A program made the translations under genes and the position numbers. A DNA stretch of 37,962 bases. Origin: UBA7328 sp002471345. GTDB lineage: Bacteria > Bacteroidota > Bacteroidia > Chitinophagales > Saprospiraceae. The stretch covers positions 1 to 37,962 of the forward strand of contig CAXGOB010000052.1 of NCBI GenBank assembly GCA_964011275.1, read 5' to 3'. The notes below the pieces were generated by a model that saw nothing but the letters and a program-made list of their open reading frames with translations, was not told where the DNA came from and did not search any database. Positions within the stretch are counted from its first letter, which is position 1. Every line of letters starts with the position of its first letter. Of the stretch, positions 32,759-37,962 are shown one piece after another.

Positions 32759-34336
32759 TCATTCAAGGGAATATCCTGCTGCAACTCGTTCCTCCCTGAC
32801 TATTTCTTTCCAAATTGGTCTTAAGTCCATTTTAGGGCCGATTTTCAGATAGATATAACCAGGGTCTCTTGCTAAGGGATGCTCGATACTATCCATTAAA
32901 ATCGTCTGTTCAAAATAAGGTGAAGGATCTTGCAATTGATCCTCTACCTGGATTTGTGCTTTGATATCAAAATCCTGAGGCACCCAAGCTACAAAGCTTG
33001 CATTAAAACTGTAACAAGCTGGAAGGTCATACTTCTTGCGATATAGATTCAGAACTCCGGCTTGCCCGTAATGCCCACCCCATATCAAACAATTTGCTTT
33101 CTCCTCATCAGATAAAGAATGATAAATCATAGCCACCTTTTCCGGTAATTCTTCATATCCCAACATATCGGCATAATCTTGTTTCAATGACCTTACTACA
33201 CCATCCTCCCACTTAAATGGCCCAGTCAAATTCAAATCATTTTGAAGAAATTCTGAATAACTCTTCATTTGTTCTACTGGTAAAATCGGAAGTGCAATGG
33301 GTAAGGCAAACAAATTACCAAGTGCAATTAATGGTAAAATTCTCCACGCCTTCGATCCAAACCACTTTTCAAAAGCAACTCCTCCAAGTCCAAACATCAT
33401 TGTGAATGCTCCAAGAGTGTAATAGGCTTTTCCGCTTAATCCGAAGATTAAAAAGATGACAACTAAAAAAACTATGCTGAAGAGTCTATACTTTGAATGT
33501 GACTGAGATCTTATGCCAAAAATCAATCTCCCAATCCAAATAATTGAGGACAGAAAATGAAAGACAAATTGAGATGAAAAATAATCTTGCCATGAAACAT
33601 TTACCAATTGCGTTGCTTTCAAATCTGTCATATGCCTTGCAATTGGAAAGTCATGACTGATCTGCCACCAAAGATTAGGGCTTACTATAATAACGGATAT
33701 CAAAACAGCTAGGTAAGGATATTTAGACAAAAAGACCTTTCTAAATGGGGTTAATAAAAGAGCTGAAATGATTCCAATAAAAAAGAAAACAATCGAGTAT
33801 TTTGTGAGAAAAGCAAGTCCTGCAATCCCACCAAAAATGAGCCACAACTGGGTACTTTCTTTCTTGTGAATTTGACGATAATTCAAAATTTTAAGAAGAA
33901 CCACTACTGATAAAAACCAAAAAAACTGATTAAAACTAACAGGTTGGAATAGGCCATTACTTCCTAAGTATGCTGGAGAAAGTAGAAATCCTGTTGCGCC
34001 AATAATTTGGGCCCACTTTCCACCACCTAAATCTCTAATAAAAACACCTAAAAGAAAAATAGTAGCAACTCCTACAAGGACAGGAAAGATTTTAACAGCT
34101 AACAAGGAATCACCAAACAATCCTCGTGATATCCAACCCAGAATAGAAATAACAGGGGGAACCTCCATGTAACCCCATGCTAAATGATCACTCTCTGAAA
34201 TATATAGGTACTCATCGCGATGTAGTCCAAATTCTGTAATCACGTTCGCGAATAAGTGGATGAAAACCTTTATGAATGCAATAATTCCTAATGACTTCCA
34301 ATATACTTTTGATAAATGAGGTGAATATGCACTCAT
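32759..34336 (-). CDS. Glycosyltransferase family 39 membrane protein (PMT_2/ArnT-like)
   Basis: A 525-residue polytopic membrane protein. The first loop HRDEYLYISESDHLAWGYMEVPP is the acidic catalytic loop typical of PMT_2-type enzymes, followed by ISRGLFGDSLLAVKIFPVL and LLSPAYLGSNGLFQPVSFNQFFW. About ten hydrophobic spans cover residues ~15-360. The last ~170 residues form an extracytoplasmic soluble domain. Such enzymes transfer sugars from polyprenyl-phosphate donors to lipids or proteins. Acceptor and sugar are unknown. It ends 5 bases from the convergent GT-C gene, so a shared terminator region is likely. Confidence 0.88.
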   Translation of the reverse strand: MSAYSPHLSKVYWKSLGIIAFIKVFIHLFANVITEFGLHRDEYLYISESDHLAWGYMEVPPVISILGWISRGLFGDSLLAVKIFPVLVGVATIFLLGVFIRDLGGGKWAQIIGATGFLLSPAYLGSNGLFQPVSFNQFFWFLSVVVLLKILNYRQIHKKESTQLWLIFGGIAGLAFLTKYSIVFFFIGIISALLLTPFRKVFLSKYPYLAVLISVIIVSPNLWWQISHDFPIARHMTDLKATQLVNVSWQDYFSSQFVFHFLSSIIWIGRLIFGIRSQSHSKYRLFSIVFLVVIFLIFGLSGKAYYTLGAFTMMFGLGGVAFEKWFGSKAWRILPLIALGNLFALPIALPILPVEQMKSYSEFLQNDLNLTGPFKWEDGVVRSLKQDYADMLGYEELPEKVAMIYHSLSDEEKANCLIWGGHYGQAGVLNLYRKKYDLPACYSFNASFVAWVPQDFDIKAQIQVEDQLQDPSPYFEQTILMDSIEHPLARDPGYIYLKIGPKMDLRPIWKEIVREERVAAGYSLE

Positions 34337-34427
34337 AGAGGAGACCTAATTTGTCCTTACAAGTTAAAACACCTTGAAATCAATCAAAAAAATAAGTGAT
34401 AGAATGATTGTATTTATATACTAATGA

Positions 34428-35543
34428 CTAACTCAATACTTCATTTACTGGAGTAAAATCAATTCCAAATGCATCTGCAACACCTTTATAAACGACTTTA
34501 CCCCTTACCACATTTAGGCCTTTCGTAAGTGCTTCATTTTGAATACATGCTTCTTTCCAGCCTTTATCTGCAAGTTGCACAGCATATTGCAATGTTGCAT
34601 TCGTAAGTGCTGTAGTAGAAGTCATTGGTACTGCCCCAGGCATGTTTGCTACGCAGTAGTGTACAATATCATCAATAACAAAAGTAGGATCGTCATGAGT
34701 CGTAGGTCTACATGTCTCAATACATCCACCTTGATCCACAGCTACATCTACAAGTACAGTTCCTGGATTCATTTCTTTAAGCATATTTCTCGTCACCAAA
34801 TTTGGAGCTTTGGCACCTGGAATCAAAACAGCGCCAATGATCAAATCATGGTACTGTATCATTTTGCTGATATTATATTGATTAGAATGAACCGTAGTAA
34901 TATTTGCAGGCATTACATCTTCCAAATACCGTAGTCTCTGTAAATTAATATCTAAAATGGTCACATCGGCTCCAAGTCCTGCAGCCATTTTTGCAGCTTG
35001 TGTCCCAACTATTCCACCTCCAATGATCATTACTTTAGCAGGTGGCACTCCAGGGACACCGCCTAACAATATTCCTTTTCCACCCATAGGTTTCTCAAGA
35101 TACTTTGCTCCTTCTTGTACAGCCATTCTCCCTGCTACTTCTGACATTGGAACTAAAAGGGGAAGACTTCTATCGGGTAGCTCTACTGTTTCATATGCCA
35201 AGCAAACAGCTCCTTTTTCAATCATTGCTTTTGTCAATGGCTCATAAGAAGCAAAATGAAAATATGTGAAAAGTAATTGATCTTTCTGTATAAGGTCGTA
35301 TTCAGCTTCTATTGGCTCTTTAACCTTAATTATCATCTCCGCAATAGCGTAGATATCTTCAATATTAGAAAGGATATCAGCACCGGCTTCTACATATTTA
35401 TCATCAGAAAAACCACTACCTATTCCAGCACCAGATTGCACATAAACTTTATGTCCTCTGATTTCTAGTGCTTTTACTCCTGCAGGAGTCATTCCTACTC
35501 TGTTTTCATTCGTTTTAATCTCTGTTGGGATCCCTATTTTCAT
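34428..35543 (-). CDS. ald: Alanine dehydrogenase
   Basis: A 371-residue NAD-dependent enzyme that interconverts L-alanine and pyruvate plus ammonia. Seen: MKIGIPTEIKTNENRVGMTP at the N-terminus, MIIKVKEPIEAEYDLI, the catalytic FTYFHFAS, KVMIIGGGIVGTQAAKMAAGLGADVTILD (Rossmann GxGxxG-like with D at the end of beta 2), VDVAVDQGGCIET and NMPGAVPMTSTTALTNAT. Full length. It stands alone between the GT39 gene and the mosaic protein, with 91 and 172 bases of flanking sequence. Confidence 0.96.
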   Translation of the reverse strand: MKIGIPTEIKTNENRVGMTPAGVKALEIRGHKVYVQSGAGIGSGFSDDKYVEAGADILSNIEDIYAIAEMIIKVKEPIEAEYDLIQKDQLLFTYFHFASYEPLTKAMIEKGAVCLAYETVELPDRSLPLLVPMSEVAGRMAVQEGAKYLEKPMGGKGILLGGVPGVPPAKVMIIGGGIVGTQAAKMAAGLGADVTILDINLQRLRYLEDVMPANITTVHSNQYNISKMIQYHDLIIGAVLIPGAKAPNLVTRNMLKEMNPGTVLVDVAVDQGGCIETCRPTTHDDPTFVIDDIVHYCVANMPGAVPMTSTTALTNATLQYAVQLADKGWKEACIQNEALTKGLNVVRGKVVYKGVADAFGIDFTPVNEVLS

Positions 35544-35715
35544 TCTTTTATTTTATACTTTTCCATAAAAAATAGTGCATGTAAATGACATTAATCTATT
35601 GAAATTTTGGACTAATAGTTCCAGTTTCTAACTTTCTCAATTCTAGGGCTAAAATTAAAGGAATGCGTCTAAAAGAGATGTTTTTTAGGCAATAAGACTG
35701 AAAAAAACAAGAATT

Positions 35716-37701
35716 TTATTTTTTTATGAGGAATTTACACTTGCATCCGTCACAATTTTCATCTACTCCATTGTTATAAACTTCTTTTGCATTTGGATTA
35801 ATAAGCGGATCAAGGTCATTGCAATCAGAGGATGCATCAAAACCATCACCATCCATATCCGTTTGACTTGGGTTCAAAATAATAATTCCATCACAATTCT
35901 CATCTATCTCATTACCAACTATTTCAGTAGCATTTGGATGAATAAAAGGATTTGCATCATCACAATCTATTGAAGAGTTATAAGAGTCATTATCATTATC
36001 AATGATTAAAACTACTCCATCACAATTCTCATCCGCATCATTATTTGGAATTTCTGTTGCATCGGGGTTTATCGTTATATCAGAATCGTCACAATCTATC
36101 GATGAGTTGAAGCCATCCTCATCATTGTCAATTACCTCTATTAAGCCATCACAATTCTCATCTACATCATTATTTGGGATCTCCGCTGCATCGGGGTTTA
36201 TTGCTGCATTTAAGTCATCACAATCTAATTCACCTGAAAACCCATCTCCATCCTCATCAATAACTTCTTCAATGGAATTGTTCAACCTTGTATTCAATGA
36301 GCCCAAATTTTGAGTAGCGGAATGATAAAAATCGCCATAGCCCTCTACTTTTTTGGAAAGAAAAAGTATTTCTAAATCTGTCATAGGCCTATCCGTTAAC
36401 ACCACTACTTTCAATCCGAGCAGGTCTCCTATTTCATCCGGTATTTGATTAGACAAGTTCGAACTAAAAGTCTCCTTATCCATAGAAACAATATCTCCAC
36501 CAACAAATCCATTACCAGTACAATTGGATGGATTTTTACAAAATTTTATAGGAAAGGAAATATCATCAACAGATTTAAAGCCCATTAGTGCCATCTCAAT
36601 GTCATTGAAGTGAAACTTTTCTTCGTCATTAGGAAATTGAAGAGAATACGAAATGTTTCCATTTTGATAAGATATTGAAGAAAAAACACCAGGATAACAT
36701 CCTACACCAAAAGCAGACTTTGGCCTCTCGATTAGACCCCAATGCCCATTATTCCCAGTGAATCCATATGTATTTAAACTATTTACCCACTTATGATTTA
36801 GCTCATGATTCAATAGTTCATTTGAGAAATTGCCAAAGGTTTGAATCATGTCTGCACCTGAAATGAAAAATGCCGAAAAACTATTAGAACTTAAATTTGT
36901 ATCAAAAAAAGATGCACTAAGTATGACAATCTTTTCATCATTGGACCAAAGATCATAAATTATAGACCTCACCACATTTCGATCAAAATCCTGAAATAGC
37001 CCGTCATACGTCCTAGGTATGGTTACATTGCTCACATCCCAAGAACCTATGTCATGGTTGAAATCTTGTGCCGTGTCAAACATCTGTTCCATGGTGGTTA
37101 CATTACTTACATCCCATTTACTGATATCTTGGTTGAAAGATTCTGCTTCAAAGAACATACATTCCATATCGGTTACTTTACTAACATCCCAACTACTAAT
37201 GTCTGCGTCGAAAAATTTAGCTTCATAGAACATACATGGCATTTCTGACACATTGCTTACATCCCAACTACTAATGTCTGGTGAATATTCGCACTCTTGA
37301 AACATATATCCCATAGAAGTAACCCTACTAGTCACCACCTTAGGGACATCTTCCTCATTCTTCAATATCTCACGAAGCCTTTCTTCATCTACAACTTTAT
37401 ACTTCTCTCCATCGAGTTCGTATTCCTCTCCAATAATTGCCTCTTTTGAGGCTTTAATCGTAACTCCATTTTTGTCAAGGTATATTTTTGAATTAAAGTT
37501 GGTCTCAGTTGACTTTACCTCTGGAATTGGAGGAGGTTTGATTTCCAAAACTGATTTGAGCTCCTCTATTTCGCTCATTGGAGTCCAATCTTCTAATCCC
37601 TGAAACCAAACTAAGGTGTTTTTATGCACAACAGAAGCTGACAGCTTTTCTAGGGAAAGTGGACCTATTTTTTCATTATCTTTTAAGTACCAATATTTCA
37701 T
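35716..37701 (-). CDS. Mosaic protein: GYF_2-like, BspA repeats, HEXXH region, four MopE-like repeats
   Basis: A 661-residue protein. Residues 1-53 resemble a GYF_2 domain (MKYWYLKDNEKIGPLSLEKL, WFQGLEDWTPM). Residues 73-120 are the leader usually placed before BspA repeats (IYLDKNGVTIKASKEAIIGE). Residues 121-228 hold four ~25-residue BspA/DUF285 repeats (MFxxAxxFxxDISSWDVSNVT). Residues ~229-476 are a region I cannot name, containing H299-E-L-N-H303 and, 17 residues on, H320 (NGHWGLIE), a possible zinc site. Residues 481-652 carry four MopE-like metal-binding repeats (DEDGDGFxxxxDCDDxNxxINPxAxEIxNNxxDENCDG). The end is CKCKFLIKK, with no T9SS tail. No signal peptide or membrane segment is seen, although most domains are of extracellular type. 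It has no close operon partner. Confidence 0.82.
   Translation of the reverse strand: MKYWYLKDNEKIGPLSLEKLSASVVHKNTLVWFQGLEDWTPMSEIEELKSVLEIKPPPIPEVKSTETNFNSKIYLDKNGVTIKASKEAIIGEEYELDGEKYKVVDEERLREILKNEEDVPKVVTSRVTSMGYMFQECEYSPDISSWDVSNVSEMPCMFYEAKFFDADISSWDVSKVTDMECMFFEAESFNQDISKWDVSNVTTMEQMFDTAQDFNHDIGSWDVSNVTIPRTYDGLFQDFDRNVVRSIIYDLWSNDEKIVILSASFFDTNLSSNSFSAFFISGADMIQTFGNFSNELLNHELNHKWVNSLNTYGFTGNNGHWGLIERPKSAFGVGCYPGVFSSISYQNGNISYSLQFPNDEEKFHFNDIEMALMGFKSVDDISFPIKFCKNPSNCTGNGFVGGDIVSMDKETFSSNLSNQIPDEIGDLLGLKVVVLTDRPMTDLEILFLSKKVEGYGDFYHSATQNLGSLNTRLNNSIEEVIDEDGDGFSGELDCDDLNAAINPDAAEIPNNDVDENCDGLIEVIDNDEDGFNSSIDCDDSDITINPDATEIPNNDADENCDGVVLIIDNDNDSYNSSIDCDDANPFIHPNATEIVGNEIDENCDGIIILNPSQTDMDGDGFDASSDCNDLDPLINPNAKEVYNNGVDENCDGCKCKFLIKK
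35744..36261 (-). repeat. Four MopE-like Asp/Asn-rich coding repeats
   Basis: Four ~43-residue units at residues ~481-520, 524-562, 567-605 and 615-652 of the mosaic protein, each with DxDxDGF, DCDD and DENCDG elements. The CATCACAATTCTCATC element (complement of DENCDG codons) recurs at regular ~120-base spacing, showing sequence conservation at DNA level as well. Confidence 0.75.
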
Positions 37702-37816
37702 GACAGTTTATATTTAGCCTAAACAATTTAAAGAAAAATTTTAGTTAGTGCAAAGCAACGAATACACGCATAGTAATGTGCATGGTCATAAGATTAAAGA
37801 TAAATTCTTATCTTCC

Positions 37817-37962
37817 TTACCTTAACACCTCATGAAATACTGCCCTTTCTAACACCTCAAAATAAGCCTTAAACTCCTCCAATATCACCTCCCTAGAAAA
37901 ACACTCACAAGTACTATTAATCTCCTTTAAAACGGCTGTATGCATGCCAGATTTAAGTACTC
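37817..37962 (-). CDS. C-terminal fragment of an unidentified gene, 5' end outside the window
   Basis: A minus-strand frame runs from beyond the window to a TAA at 37817-37819 and encodes 47 residues including SGMHTAVLKEINSTCECFSR and ending AVFHEVLR. The amphipathic helical ending resembles the C-termini of some glycosyltransferases, but this is too short to name. Just after the stop an inverted repeat AAGATAA/TTATCTT (37797-37814) could form a weak AU-rich hairpin. The gene lies upstream of and in the same direction as the mosaic protein gene, 115 bases away. Confidence 0.5.
   Translation of the reverse strand, partial: VLKSGMHTAVLKEINSTCECFSREVILEEFKAYFEVLERAVFHEVLR

Overview
The window reads as chromosomal DNA from an AT-rich gliding or surface-associated Bacteroidota, most like the Saprospiria/Chitinophagia side of the phylum (the lineage is an inference). 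The evidence is two kinds of type IX secretion (T9SS) sorting tail (type B gliding-motility C-terminal domains at 1-1145 and 1821-3029, a type A tail at 19882-20961), a PorX-type T9SS regulator (4956-6509), lipoproteins with Bacteroidota-style lipoboxes, TAnnTTTG (-7) promoter boxes, and the gene orders tRNA-Leu-tig-clpP-clpX and rsh-fur-purA.

Layout. 1-4000: the end of a large SprB-repeat adhesin, then a leftward run of Na+/Ca2+ antiporter, LamG-type T9SS cargo and a DUF1573 lipoprotein. 4060-7862: tatC, convergent porX, and an HD-domain phosphohydrolase. 8002-9834: a secreted protein of about twenty 23-residue repeats with a C-terminal peptidoglycan-binding domain. 9980-15562: glyA, then a leftward tRNA-Leu, tig, clpP, clpX, truA block for protein folding, proteolysis and RNA modification. 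15737-19774: a rightward stringent-response and metal/purine block (rsh, fur, purA).

19882-23890: a two-gene leftward unit encoding a 971-residue collagen-like protein interrupted twice by calcium-binding-like Asp/Asn-rich segments, followed 13 bases later by a T9SS type A protein. 24130-27412: a tightly overlapping leftward operon of rimK, an aspartoacylase-like hydrolase and a PBP4-type D-Ala-D-Ala carboxypeptidase. 27528-29030: a beta-helix lipoprotein. 29117-34336: four glycosyltransferases (a DPM1-like GT2, a processive GT2, a GT-C enzyme and a GT39 enzyme). 34428-35543: alanine dehydrogenase. 35716-37701: a mosaic protein (GYF_2-like, BspA repeats, a central region with HEXXH, four MopE-like metal-binding repeats). 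37817-37962: the C-terminus of an unidentified gene.

Housekeeping genes are interleaved with cell-surface genes. No insertion sequence, phage, CRISPR array or rRNA gene was seen. The least ordinary items are the interrupted collagen with its partner, the repeat/peptidoglycan-binding protein, the GYF_2-BspA-HEXXH-MopE mosaic, the rimK-hydrolase-PBP4 operon, and a glycosyltransferase whose first beta strand lies upstream of any ordinary start codon. No gene-free stretch exceeds 300 bases except 15441-15775, which holds the tRNA and the rsh promoter region.
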